Source of the DNA: Candidatus Puniceispirillum sp.
Lineage (GTDB): Bacteria; Pseudomonadota; Alphaproteobacteria; Puniceispirillales; Puniceispirillaceae
Direction: 5' to 3'
NCBI GenBank assembly: GCA_016778895.1
Contig: JADHOR010000010.1
Location: 1 to 61,513, forward strand
Length of the DNA: 61,513 nucleotides
This document shows positions 53,313 through 61,513 of this stretch, piece after piece. Position 1 is the stretch's first letter. The number at the start of each line of letters is the position of its first letter. The position numbers were made by a program, and so were the translations under genes. Below the pieces are notes generated by a model. That model searched no databases. It was not told the origin of the DNA and was given only the letters and a program-made list of their open reading frames with translations.

Positions 53313-55115
53313 CTATTCTGGAATATAGCGCTGCCCAATTGCTGGCTTGTTAACGCCAAGGCCGGGAATTTCCCAGACACCAGCGCCGGGCGGGTTTAAA
53401 TCGCCACTGATGTTGGCATCAATCAAATAAGGGCGGTTGCTTTTGATGCCGGCCAGAATGGCGTCACCAAGATCGCCCGGGCGGTCAATGCTAACCCCCT
53501 CAACGCCGGCCGAGCGCGCCATCGCTGCAAAATCGGGGTTGTAGGGAAGGCCGGTATCTGGATGATGGAAATCTGTTGCTAACTCGCGGCTGTCAAGATA
53601 GCCACGTTGCAGACCGCGGATTGACCCGTAGGCGTAATTGTTCCAGACCACCCAGACGACTGGAATATTATACTCAACTGCAGTTCCCAGAACATTGGCG
53701 TGCATAAAGAAGGCACCGTCACCACAAACCGAAACACATGGTCGGTCAGGGGCGGCAAGTTTGGCTCCCATAACACCGGCGACACCAAAGCCCATTGGGC
53801 CAAATCCCATGGATCCGATCAATGAGTCCGGGCGGGTCGGGTTACAAAACTGTAATAGCCAATTGTGATGCACACCGATATCACTTACCAGAATTGCGTC
53901 CTCAGGCAGTGCCTTATCAATCTCGACCGCGGCACGTTGCGGGTTAATCGGGCTGCTATCATCAACGAACCCCGGGGCAACAAACGCATTCCATTCGGTA
54001 CGATAACCATCAATCGTGGCTAGCCATTTGCGGCTTGCCGGCGTTGGCTCACCGCTATGGCCGCGGCGATCAAGTTCAGCCAGAACCTGCCGCAGAAAGG
54101 TACGCACATCCGCCATAAGCCCCAAGGCAACTGGGTAGTTTCGGCCAATTTCTTCGGGATCAATATCAACATGGATCAGGCGTGTGGGCGGGATTGTAAA
54201 TGAATAGCCCGGAATCCACGAGCTGGATGTGCGATCATCAAACCTGACGCCAAGGGCAAGTAGAACATCGGCTTGCCGGCAGGCATGATTGGCTTGATAA
54301 GTGCCGCCACGCTGGACAAGGCCAAGTGACAGAGGATGCTGAACCGGAATTGCACCAAGGCCGCTTGCCGATGACGCGACCGGAATCTGCAAGCGTTCGG
54401 CTAGCGCCAGCAACTCATTAGTGGCACCGCCATAGCGCACGCCTTGCCCCACGACAATCACTGGCTTTTCTGCTGATAGCAGCATATCAACTGCCTGTAC
54501 CAAGCAATCAGGATCAGCCCCGCAACGCGATGAAATATTCGCAGACCAAGCTGCCGGATCAGGGGTTTCGCTGGCAGCAGCTTCCTTGAAGATGTCAAAA
54601 GGAACGTCGAGAACTACTGGGCCGGGCCGGCCTGTTGTCATGGTTTTCCAGGCTTGGCGCATCATTAGCGGCACTTGCTCGCCGCGGGTGGGCTGATAAA
54701 CGCGTTTGCAATAAGCCTGAACTGTTGATGGGAAATCGGCCTGATAATGGCGATAGGTTTCCTGAAAAGCACCGCGGTTAAACTGGCTCGTTGGCACATT
54801 TCCGGTGATCGCAAGGAACGGAACCGAGTCAAAAAAGGCATTGCCAAGGCTGATTGGCAGATTGGCTGATCCCGGGCCGCATGAGGTAAAGGTTGCAGTC
54901 GGCTGACCAGACACGCGGTAATAGACATCTGCCATGAAACCGGCAACGCTTTCATGATGCACCGAGATCGTACCGATATCGTTCTGGCGTTCATGCATGG
55001 CGTCAATCAGACCAATGTTTCCATGGCCGCAGAGACCAAACACGTATGGCACTTTCTCCTTAATCAGATAATCAATAATAACCTGTCCGCCATTCAATTC
55101 ATTTGTCTCTGACAC
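53313..55115 (-). CDS. Thiamine-diphosphate-dependent enzyme, acetolactate-synthase-like
   Basis: About 601 residues. The activating Glu (SVHHESVAGF, about Glu55) is present, so it is not a glyoxylate carboligase, which has Val there. SCGPGSANLPISLGNAFFDS and the TPP/Mg motif VCGDGAFFMHANVLGTAV are also present, as is the central domain. I chose GTG at 55115 because GGGGGA lies 7 bases upstream; the longer frame to 55166 would need TTG without a ribosome site. No ACT regulatory subunit follows. The genes upstream on the same strand are a GntR regulator and a 2-hydroxyacid dehydrogenase, so a catabolic 2-oxo acid reaction is the better guess. Confidence 0.77.
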   Translation of the reverse strand: MSETNELNGGQVIIDYLIKEKVPYVFGLCGHGNIGLIDAMHERQNDIGTISVHHESVAGFMADVYYRVSGQPTATFTSCGPGSANLPISLGNAFFDSVPFLAITGNVPTSQFNRGAFQETYRHYQADFPSTVQAYCKRVYQPTRGEQVPLMMRQAWKTMTTGRPGPVVLDVPFDIFKEAAASETPDPAAWSANISSRCGADPDCLVQAVDMLLSAEKPVIVVGQGVRYGGATNELLALAERLQIPVASSASGLGAIPVQHPLSLGLVQRGGTYQANHACRQADVLLALGVRFDDRTSSSWIPGYSFTIPPTRLIHVDIDPEEIGRNYPVALGLMADVRTFLRQVLAELDRRGHSGEPTPASRKWLATIDGYRTEWNAFVAPGFVDDSSPINPQRAAVEIDKALPEDAILVSDIGVHHNWLLQFCNPTRPDSLIGSMGFGPMGFGVAGVMGAKLAAPDRPCVSVCGDGAFFMHANVLGTAVEYNIPVVWVVWNNYAYGSIRGLQRGYLDSRELATDFHHPDTGLPYNPDFAAMARSAGVEGVSIDRPGDLGDAILAGIKSNRPYLIDANISGDLNPPGAGVWEIPGLGVNKPAIGQRYIPE

Positions 55116-55348
55116 ACCTAATTCCCCCAACCGGTCAAACGCGATGGATGCACACGCTAATCGCAAAAATTTTAACGATATAGCATGGCATAAGCCGAAA
55201 CGGCTTCCAACAAAAATGGCTTGAAAAATAGCGTGGTTGTGGTGGTTTGTGAGGCTGAATAAAGGCTGGTTTTATGGCCGCAACTAATACCCAGACGATC
55301 GATTATCCTGGTTGTTATTGGCTGACTCATATTGGCTGGAGTAAAAAA

Positions 55349-56011
55349 TTACTCATCACCCATGATGGTGTTAAAGCTTGAAACAAGATCGTTAAAGCGC
55401 ACGCCAACAATCGTGATGTGCTTTTTCATCGTTTCCATGGCCCGCTCGGCGTCACCATCACGCAACGCTTGCAGAATAATATCATGTTCGGCCATTGATT
55501 CGTCCATCCGCCCGCGCACGCGCAGTTGAAGCCGCCGGAATGGACGCAAACGGTCATGGAGGCGGCGTGCCTCATTGGCCAGAAAGCTGTTGCCTGACAT
55601 TTGGTAAATCCGGCCGTGAAGGCGGGCATTCACTTCATAATATTTCTTGGTGTCACCCGCGGCAACGGCGGCGCGGCAGGCTTCATTATCCTTTACCAGC
55701 GCATCAATATCTGCGCTGGTTGCACGCCGTGCTGCAAGCCGAATTGCCATACATTCCAACTCAGCCATTACTTCGAACATTTCAACAAGCTGGCTAAGAC
55801 TGGGTGAGCGCACAAAAGTACCGCGCCGTGGCAAATGTTCGGCAAGACCGGATTCAGCTAGGCGTTGCAGCGCCTCGCGAACCGGTGTACGCGACACGCC
55901 GTAAAAACTGGATAACTCGGTTTCATCAAGGCGTTTGCCATGCCCAAGCTCACCTTCGACAATTCGCTGTTCAAGCGAGTCTCTTATTTTTGCCGACGGT
56001 AATTTGTCCAT
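55349..56011 (-). CDS. GntR-family transcriptional regulator, FCD (FadR C-terminal) type
   Basis: 220 residues. The N-terminal winged helix has VSRTPVREALQRLAESGLAE, the GntR recognition helix. The FCD ligand domain is all helical with metal-binding residues near VNARLHGRIY and MAEHDIILQAL. Such regulators bind carboxylates and act mostly as repressors. AGGG lies 10 bases before the ATG. It follows the 999-residue dehydrogenase by 23 bases on the same strand, so it probably controls that gene and the divergent aminotransferase through the site at 59051-59081. Confidence 0.88.
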   Translation of the reverse strand: MDKLPSAKIRDSLEQRIVEGELGHGKRLDETELSSFYGVSRTPVREALQRLAESGLAEHLPRRGTFVRSPSLSQLVEMFEVMAELECMAIRLAARRATSADIDALVKDNEACRAAVAAGDTKKYYEVNARLHGRIYQMSGNSFLANEARRLHDRLRPFRRLQLRVRGRMDESMAEHDIILQALRDGDAERAMETMKKHITIVGVRFNDLVSSFNTIMGDE

Positions 56012-56034
56012 CTAGTTATGACCCTAGATTTTGA

Positions 56035-59034
56035 TTAACTATGACGCTCATTATTAGGGGCTTTCATCCATTCGTCCAGAATAATTGCGACATGTTTTGC
56101 ATCGCGGGCGGTGCCGTCCTTGATCTGACAACGGCATGATGTGCCATCGGCAATGATGAGCGTGTCATCACCCGCTTCGCGGATTTTTGGAAGTAACGCA
56201 GAATTTGCCATTTTCATTGAGATATCAAAAGTATCTGCACCATAGCCAAAGGCGCCCGCCATACCGCAACAGCTGGTTTCGATTTTCTCTACCGCCAGTC
56301 CGTCAATCCATGACAATACCTCCTCAATCGGGCGCACCGCGTCAAATGCTTTTTGATGGCAATGTCCGTGGAGCAGGGCTTTGGCGTTGCCAGATTTAAG
56401 TGGCAGTTTAGGTTTGTCGCGGGCCAGCAATTCCTCAAAGGTAAGCGTGGCGGCAGCAACGGCCTCGGCATTCTTGTTATTCAGCAATGCCGGAATTTCG
56501 TCACGAAGTGCGAGTGTACAGGACGGCTCCAGACCAACAATTGGGATGTTTTCTTTGGCAAATGGTGCCAAAGCGGCAACCAGACGCGTTGCCTCATGAC
56601 GGGCGCGGTCAATCATGCCGGTTGATAAAAATGTGCGCCCACAACAAAGCGGCTGTTTCGTGTCCGATGGTGCCGGCGTAAAGACATCATAGCCAGCACT
56701 TTTCAATACCCGAACGGCGGCACGGATATTTTCTGGCTCAAAGTACCGGTTAAAGCTGTCAATAAACAGTAGAACCGGCGGTTTTGCGGCGTTGGCTCCG
56801 GCTTGGTTCGGATTTGTGGTGGCGGGAAGATTTGGTACCTCGCTATTGCGGAACCAGTTTCGTTGCCAATGCGGCAGTGGACGGCGCGCACTAAATCCGG
56901 TCAGTTTCTCGCTGAGCCAGGCAAAACCCGGGATGACGTCGCGCAGGCGGATTAGTGGTGCGATGGCGGTGGCATAAGGTGCGTAATCGGGAAGGTGGGC
57001 AATCAGCTTGTCATGCAGCGAGAGGCCTTTGGCTTCGGTGCGAAGCGCTGTGATCTCAACCTTCATGCGTGCCATGTCGACACCGGTCGGACATTCGCGT
57101 TTACAGGCTTTGCAGGAAACGCATAGTTTCATCGTTTCGGCCATCTCGTCGCTGACCATCGCAGCGGCACCAAGCTGGCCGGATAGCGCTAGTCTTAGGC
57201 TGTTGGCACGGCCTCTTGTCGAGTCGCGCTCATCACGTGTCGCCCGGAAGGACGGGCACATGACCCCGCCCTCAAGCTTGCGGCAGGCGCCATTGTTGTT
57301 GCACATTTCAACCGCACCCTGAAGCCCGCCAGCCGAACCCGGCCATGCCTCCCAGTTCAATCGGGTCGGGAAATCATTAACTTTGTATCCCGGTGCAAAG
57401 CGGAACAACGACCGGTCATCCATCTTTGGTGCGTCAGTGATTTTTCCGGGATTAAAAATTCCCTGTGGATCGAACAAGCGTTTAACCTGTCGAAACAGAT
57501 CAGTCATTTTGCTGCCAAACATGACCTCGTTGAATTCGGATCTGGCAATGCCGTCGCCATGTTCGCCGGAATGCGAGCCCCCATATTCCTTCACCAGTTG
57601 AAACGCCTCGTCGGCGATGCCCCGCATGGCGGCAACGTCATCGGCATTTTTCATATCCAGAACCGGCCGTACATGAAGACAGCCAACCGACGCGTGCGCA
57701 TACCATGTTCCGGTGGTGTTATATTTGTTAAAGATGCGGGTAAGCTTGTCGGTATATTCGGCCAGATCGGCGAGTTCGACCGCACAATCCTCGACAAAGG
57801 ATACCGGCTTTGCTGAGGTTTTCATCGACATCATGATATTGAGGCCGGATTTGCGCATTTCGGTGATCCGCGCCTGATCCCCGGTTTCGCCGAGAATGAC
57901 TGTGCCGCCATTCGAGTCAGCCGGATTATCCCAGCCAAAGCCAAGACCAGCCATCATCGCCTCTAATGCTTCAAGGCGGCGCAGATTTTCGGCTGGTTCA
58001 TCCTCGGCAAATTCGACCACCAGAATCGCCGCAGGCGCACCTTTGATATAGGCCTCGACGGTCGAACGGAATAACGGGATGGAACGCGCCAGATCAAGCA
58101 TGGTGTTGTCAATCAGCTCGACAGCAACCGGATCAAGCGTCACCAGATGCTGGGCTGCATCCATCGCCTTATAAAAAGAAGGAAAATGGCAGAGCCCCAT
58201 GACTTTGCGTGCAGGCAATGGCGAGAGTTTCAGCGTGATCGCGGTTGAATAAGCGAGCGTTCCTTCAGAGCCAACCAGCAAATGCGCAAGATTAATACCG
58301 TCACCGGCCTTGCCACCGGGCCGAAGCGCCATCGCATCAGGGATCAGCGCGTCAATATTATAACCGCCAACTCGGCGTAACACCTTGGGAAAACTGGACA
58401 GAATCTCGTCGCGATGGGTTTCACCGAGTGCCAGTAATGCCGGCAGAATTGCGCCCAGCTGAACGGCATCGGTGGGTGTGGACGGATCATATTTGCCAAA
58501 AGATGCGTGACTGCCATCAGCAAGAATGGCGTCAATCGCCAAAACATTATCCCGCATGATGCCGTAACGTATTGATCGACCGCCGCAGCTATTATTTGCT
58601 GTCATACCGCCAATTGTTGCGCGGCTGGAGGTCGATACATCCACCGGAAACCACAAGCCGTGCGGCTTTAGCCGGCGATTTAACTCATCCAGAACGATGC
58701 CTGGCTCGACAACGCAAACACGGTTTTCTACATCCAGCTCTAAAATCCGGTTGAGATATTTGGTGTTATCTAGAACCAGCGCGTGGTTTACCGTCTGCCC
58801 ACATTGCGACGTGCCACCGCCACGCGGCAAAAGCGCCATTCCCTGCTCACAGCAAAAGGCGATTGTGGCCTCAACATCGGCAATTGTTTTTGGAATCACG
58901 ACGCCATGTGGCATCATTTGATAGATTGATGCGTCGGTGGCATACCGCCCACGCGTGAAACCATCATCAAATAACTCGCCGGAAAGCGATTGTCTCAGCC
59001 GCTCAAATCCGGCAAAGCTGTTGCCATCAGCCAT
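56035..59034 (-). CDS. FAD-linked oxidase / (Fe-S) 2-hydroxyacid dehydrogenase, YdiJ-like
   Basis: 999 residues, a fusion of a GlcD-type FAD domain and a GlcF-type Fe-S part. Residues 40-260 hold the PCMH-type FAD site (LLPRGGGTSQCGQTVN, SRATIGGMTANNSCGGRS). The middle holds the FAD-oxidase C-terminal domain with KEYGGSHSGEHGDG. Around 638 comes the cluster motif CVSCKACKRECPTGVD, and there are two CCG repeats (LCCGRTFL near 795, CCGMAGAFGYG near 920). YdiJ-type proteins oxidise D-2-hydroxyglutarate or D-lactate and feed the quinone pool. GGAG lies 6 bases before the ATG. It is cotranscribed with the GntR gene and divergent from the serine-glyoxylate aminotransferase. Confidence 0.9.
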   Translation of the reverse strand: MADGNSFAGFERLRQSLSGELFDDGFTRGRYATDASIYQMMPHGVVIPKTIADVEATIAFCCEQGMALLPRGGGTSQCGQTVNHALVLDNTKYLNRILELDVENRVCVVEPGIVLDELNRRLKPHGLWFPVDVSTSSRATIGGMTANNSCGGRSIRYGIMRDNVLAIDAILADGSHASFGKYDPSTPTDAVQLGAILPALLALGETHRDEILSSFPKVLRRVGGYNIDALIPDAMALRPGGKAGDGINLAHLLVGSEGTLAYSTAITLKLSPLPARKVMGLCHFPSFYKAMDAAQHLVTLDPVAVELIDNTMLDLARSIPLFRSTVEAYIKGAPAAILVVEFAEDEPAENLRRLEALEAMMAGLGFGWDNPADSNGGTVILGETGDQARITEMRKSGLNIMMSMKTSAKPVSFVEDCAVELADLAEYTDKLTRIFNKYNTTGTWYAHASVGCLHVRPVLDMKNADDVAAMRGIADEAFQLVKEYGGSHSGEHGDGIARSEFNEVMFGSKMTDLFRQVKRLFDPQGIFNPGKITDAPKMDDRSLFRFAPGYKVNDFPTRLNWEAWPGSAGGLQGAVEMCNNNGACRKLEGGVMCPSFRATRDERDSTRGRANSLRLALSGQLGAAAMVSDEMAETMKLCVSCKACKRECPTGVDMARMKVEITALRTEAKGLSLHDKLIAHLPDYAPYATAIAPLIRLRDVIPGFAWLSEKLTGFSARRPLPHWQRNWFRNSEVPNLPATTNPNQAGANAAKPPVLLFIDSFNRYFEPENIRAAVRVLKSAGYDVFTPAPSDTKQPLCCGRTFLSTGMIDRARHEATRLVAALAPFAKENIPIVGLEPSCTLALRDEIPALLNNKNAEAVAAATLTFEELLARDKPKLPLKSGNAKALLHGHCHQKAFDAVRPIEEVLSWIDGLAVEKIETSCCGMAGAFGYGADTFDISMKMANSALLPKIREAGDDTLIIADGTSCRCQIKDGTARDAKHVAIILDEWMKAPNNERHS

Positions 59035-59050
59035 GCAATTCTCCAGTTTT

Positions 59051-59081
59051 TAGTATACAATTCTCTTGTATGGATATACAA
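59051..59081. promoter_or_regulatory. Candidate GntR operator, ATACAA half-sites
   Basis: In the divergent promoter, ATACAA occurs at 59055-59060 and 59076-59081, exactly 21 bases apart. TTGTAT at 59066-59071 forms an inverted pair with the second copy (4-base spacer), and GTATAC lies inside the first. FCD-type GntR proteins commonly use TTGTATACAA-like palindromes, and a GntR gene sits in the leftward operon. Binding is inferred. Confidence 0.5.
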
Positions 59082-59165
59082 AATGCCTTTATAGTTCAAC
59101 CTTATTGAAACGATTTTCGTGCAACAACTGCATTTTGACCATGCATCTATGTGGAGAATAAATTA

Positions 59166-60338
59166 ATGCCTACACCCTACGCCGCTGGCCGTCATTTTTT
59201 ACAAATTCCTGGCCCGACAAATGTGCCTGATAGGGTGCTGCGCGCGATGGATTACCCAACCATTGATCATCGCGGTCCACAATTTGCCGAAGTTGGGGCG
59301 AAATGTCTTGCCGGGATGAAGACCATTTTCAAGACCGACAGCCATGCGGTGATCTATCCAGCATCGGGAACTGGCGCGTGGGAAGCGGCCTTGGTGAACA
59401 CGCTGCAAGATGGCGATCTGGTATTGATGGTGGAGACTGGCCATTTTGCCTCGCTCTGGCACAAGATGGCATCGCGCCTTGGTCTTGAAACCGAGTTTTT
59501 GGCAACCGATTGGCGGCGGGGGGTTGATCCACAGCAGATTGAGGACCGTCTGCGCGCTGATCCTGAAAACAAGATCAAAGCCGTTTGTGTGGTTCACAAC
59601 GAAACCTCAACAGGGTCGACCTCGCGCGTGAACGAAGTGCGGCTGGCAATGAATAATGCTGGTCATGACGCGTTGTTACTGGTTGATACAATCTCATCGC
59701 TTGCCTCGATCGATTTCCGCCATGATGAATGGGGCGTTGATGTCACGGTTGCAGGCTCGCAAAAGGGTCTGATGCTGCCACCTGGTCTGTCATTTAACGC
59801 TGTATCGGAAAAGGCATTGGCAACAGCGCGCAACGGCGGTATGCGTCGCAGCTACTGGGATTGGGAAGACCAGATTGCGGCGAATAAGGATGGTGCCTTT
59901 CCCTTTACCCCGGCGACAAATCTTCTATACGGGTTAGCCGAAGCGATTGATATGTTGCATGAAGAAGGTCTGGAGAATGTGTTCAAACGCCATGATCGTC
60001 ATGCCGCGGCAACGCGCAAGGCGGTTCAGGCATGGGGGCTTGAAGTCTTGTGTCAGGAACCAAAGGACTATTCCAGCGCATTGACCGCAGTGTTGTTACC
60101 TGACGGGCACAATGCTGATGCATTCCGCGCCGGTGTTCTAAAGCATTTCAATATGTCACTTGGTAACGGTCTGGCCAAACTTGCCGGTAAAGTCTTTCGG
60201 ATCGGGCATCTCGGTGATTTTAACGACCTGATGCTGCTGGGAACGCTAAGCGGCGTCGAGATGGGCCTCTCGCTGGCTAATATTCCGCATCAAAAAGGTG
60301 GCGTTGACGCGGCAATGAACATACTGAAAGCTGAATAA
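59166..60338 (+). CDS. sgaA: Serine-glyoxylate aminotransferase
   Basis: A 390-residue class V PLP aminotransferase. LQIPGPTNVPDRVLRAMDYP and DHRGPQFAE are the family start. VIYPASGTGAWEAALVNTL binds phosphate, and LLVDTISSLAS holds the Asp174 ring partner. The PLP lysine is Lys200 in VAGSQKGLMLPPGL. The enzyme converts serine and glyoxylate to hydroxypyruvate and glycine (serine cycle, photorespiration-like routes) and also uses alanine in some members. I use the ATG at 59166 with GGAG 9 bases upstream; a GTG at 59151 lies inside the ribosome site region. It diverges from the 2-hydroxyacid dehydrogenase and may share its GntR control. Confidence 0.88.
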   Translation: MPTPYAAGRHFLQIPGPTNVPDRVLRAMDYPTIDHRGPQFAEVGAKCLAGMKTIFKTDSHAVIYPASGTGAWEAALVNTLQDGDLVLMVETGHFASLWHKMASRLGLETEFLATDWRRGVDPQQIEDRLRADPENKIKAVCVVHNETSTGSTSRVNEVRLAMNNAGHDALLLVDTISSLASIDFRHDEWGVDVTVAGSQKGLMLPPGLSFNAVSEKALATARNGGMRRSYWDWEDQIAANKDGAFPFTPATNLLYGLAEAIDMLHEEGLENVFKRHDRHAAATRKAVQAWGLEVLCQEPKDYSSALTAVLLPDGHNADAFRAGVLKHFNMSLGNGLAKLAGKVFRIGHLGDFNDLMLLGTLSGVEMGLSLANIPHQKGGVDAAMNILKAE

Positions 60339-60397
60339 CTAACGACCCTGCTGGCTTTGCAATCCCCAAAACTGGCTACAAACATTAAGGGGCTGAA

Positions 60398-61195
60398 ATG
60401 ACTGCGTCAGATCGTGAATTGCTGATCCATATTGAGGATGGCATTGCCCACGTGAATTTGAATAGGCCGCAGGCGCGAAATGCGCTGACATTTGAGATGT
60501 ATGAGGGGCTGGCGGCACTTTGTGCCGAGGCTGGCAGAGGCGGTGATACCGATCAAATCAGGGCGATCATTATCTCAGGTGCCGGTGATAAAGCCTTTGC
60601 AGCTGGAACAGATATTGGTCAATTTACCGCCTTTTCCTCGACCGAGGATGGGCTGCGCTATGAAAGCAAGGTTGAGGCGGTCATAAGCGAGATTGAGGCC
60701 TGCCGCGTGCCCGTGATTGCGGCGCTTCACGGCGCAGTAACAGGTGGCGGGTTAGTAATTGCCGCCGCAGCGCATATCCGTATTGCAAGTGCAGCTGCGA
60801 TTGCCGGTATGCCGATTGCGCGAACGCTTGGCAATTGTCTGGCGGTCTCAAACTTGCGGCGGTTGACCGCTTTATTTGGCGAGGCGCGCGTTGCCCATAT
60901 GATTTTGACAGCTGAATTACTGGACGCCGAAACGTTGCTTGCAAGCGGGTTTGTGCATGAGGTTCTAGCGGATAAGGACGCATTGATAGCGCGTGCGCAA
61001 CAGCTCGCCGAACGGATGAAGCAGATGGCGCCATTAACGATAGAGGCTAGCCTTGAAGGATTGCGACGGTTGCGTCATGCGGTCCCATTGCCGCGCGATG
61101 ATGACCTGATTGAGCGCAGCTATGTTAGTGCTGATTTTGCCGAGGGTGTCCGCGCCTTTCTTGAAAAGCGCAAGCCGCAATGGCAAGGCAAATAG
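60398..61195 (+). CDS. Crotonase-fold enoyl-CoA hydratase/isomerase family protein
   Basis: 265 residues. The oxyanion-hole segments are AFAAGTDIGQFTAF and HGAVTGGGLVIAAAAHIRIA. Where rat crotonase has Glu144 and Glu164 this protein has Val (GGGLVIAA) and Ile (GMPIARTLGN), so it cannot use ordinary hydratase chemistry. AAGGGG lies 5 bases before the ATG. It follows the aminotransferase by 59 bases on the same strand. A hydrolase, lyase or isomerase on a CoA thioester is possible; the substrate is unknown. Confidence 0.8.
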   Translation: MTASDRELLIHIEDGIAHVNLNRPQARNALTFEMYEGLAALCAEAGRGGDTDQIRAIIISGAGDKAFAAGTDIGQFTAFSSTEDGLRYESKVEAVISEIEACRVPVIAALHGAVTGGGLVIAAAAHIRIASAAAIAGMPIARTLGNCLAVSNLRRLTALFGEARVAHMILTAELLDAETLLASGFVHEVLADKDALIARAQQLAERMKQMAPLTIEASLEGLRRLRHAVPLPRDDDLIERSYVSADFAEGVRAFLEKRKPQWQGK

Positions 61196-61267
61196 CCGCC
61201 GTCCAAAACTTGGTTTCAAGTGGCTAGTGTTTTACTCATTTTATCAAGACAGCTTTTTGGCCACGTT

Positions 61268-61513
61268 TTACTCGCGCGCCGCGATCATTTTATTGATCGC
61301 ACTAACAACAGCAAGGATTGGGGCAATGGTGATCGAGGTATCAATGCCGACACCATAAACTGATTGCCCGTCATTGGTGACAAGCTCAACATAAGCCGCC
61401 GCTTCGGCTTTTGATGTTGCTGACCGGGTATTCTGACCAAAATCTGAAAGCCGGAAACTCAGCTCAAACTCATCACGCATTGCGTTGACAAAAGCTGAAA
61501 TTGGGCCATTGCC
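61268..61513 (-). CDS. leuA: 2-isopropylmalate synthase, C-terminal end (5' part outside window)
   Basis: Only the last ~81 residues are in the window. They begin GNGPISAFVNAM and continue AAAYVELV, YGVGIDTSI and ILAVVSAINKM. This is the C-terminal leucine-sensing domain of the long LeuA type, including the G-N-G-P turn. The frame is open to the right edge. The stop lies at 61268, 72 bases from the crotonase stop (convergent). The catalytic barrel cannot be judged from here. Confidence 0.85.
   Translation of the reverse strand, partial: GNGPISAFVNAMRDEFELSFRLSDFGQNTRSATSKAEAAAYVELVTNDGQSVYGVGIDTSITIAPILAVVSAINKMIAARE

Noticed and set aside
53313-55115. Glyoxylate carboligase as identity of the second TPP enzyme
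   Set aside because: Glyoxylate carboligase has Val at the activating position; this protein has Glu (HHES).
1-61513. tRNA, rRNA, CRISPR arrays, insertion sequences or phage genes
   Set aside because: Looked for and not seen; no spaced repeats, transposase-like proteins or cloverleaf segments recognised by eye.

Overview
The window looks like a gene-dense, mid-GC alphaproteobacterial chromosome segment from a heterotroph that lives on dissolved organic acids. The gene mix supports this: two tripartite tricarboxylate transporters (TTT), four CaiB/BaiF CoA-transferases, several acyl-CoA enzymes, tungstate uptake with a BisC-type molybdo-enzyme, and a serine-glyoxylate aminotransferase. A marine Rhodospirillales or SAR116-like bacterium is my best guess. 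This is an inference, because there is no rRNA or other taxonomic marker here. I see no tRNA, insertion sequence, phage gene or CRISPR array.

Layout. 0-2.6 kb: the 3' part of a CoA-transferase gene, then a thiamine-diphosphate (TPP) enzyme on the opposite strand. 2.7-6.0 kb: a tctCBA operon (minus strand) with a terminator at its end and a hairpin between tctC and tctB. 6.3-9.6 kb: a quinone oxidoreductase, then a tungstate ABC transporter in the order tupB-tupC-tupA. 9.7-15.2 kb: a 3-hydroxyisobutyrate-dehydrogenase-like gene diverging from a galD-like 4-oxalomesaconate tautomerase gene, then a second tctCBA operon that also has an intercistronic hairpin. 15.3-18.4 kb: aspartate-dehydrogenase-like, fumarylacetoacetase-family and ketopantoate-reductase-like genes (plus strand). 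18.5-26.8 kb: a minus-strand run with a cupin, ureidoglycine aminohydrolase, oxaloacetate decarboxylase, YghU-type GST, an MFS exporter, a CoA-transferase and an SLC13 anion transporter. 27.2-30.5 kb: a PHP-like DUF3604 protein followed by an enolase-superfamily enzyme.

30.6-42.2 kb is the most coherent catabolic block. A PrpD-like / UbiD / TauE set (minus) faces a tightly packed six-gene operon (plus): crotonase, CoA-transferase, acyl-CoA dehydrogenase, ADP-forming acyl-CoA synthetase, CoA-transferase, citryl-CoA-lyase-like. The last enzyme keeps all three citrate-synthase catalytic residues. I propose a CoA-linked route for a branched di- or tricarboxylic acid that ends in a citryl- or citramalyl-CoA cleavage.

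42.2-48.3 kb holds an old yellow enzyme, a tiny stand-alone SET-domain protein, an MBL-fold lactonase-like protein, a cytoplasmic BisC-type molybdo/tungsto-reductase and a formamidase-like hydrolase. 48.3-53.2 kb is an ACAD10/11-like kinase facing an SDR, an ACAD10/11-like dehydrogenase and an acyl-CoA ligase. This is the enzyme set of 4-hydroxy-acid (levulinate-type, lva) degradation. 53.3-61.5 kb holds a second TPP enzyme, a GntR/FCD regulator, a 999-residue FAD/Fe-S 2-hydroxyacid dehydrogenase, a divergent serine-glyoxylate aminotransferase with ATACAA-type half-sites between them, a crotonase-fold protein and the 3' end of leuA.

Functions are called from motifs and overall protein resemblance read by eye. 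No database search was run.
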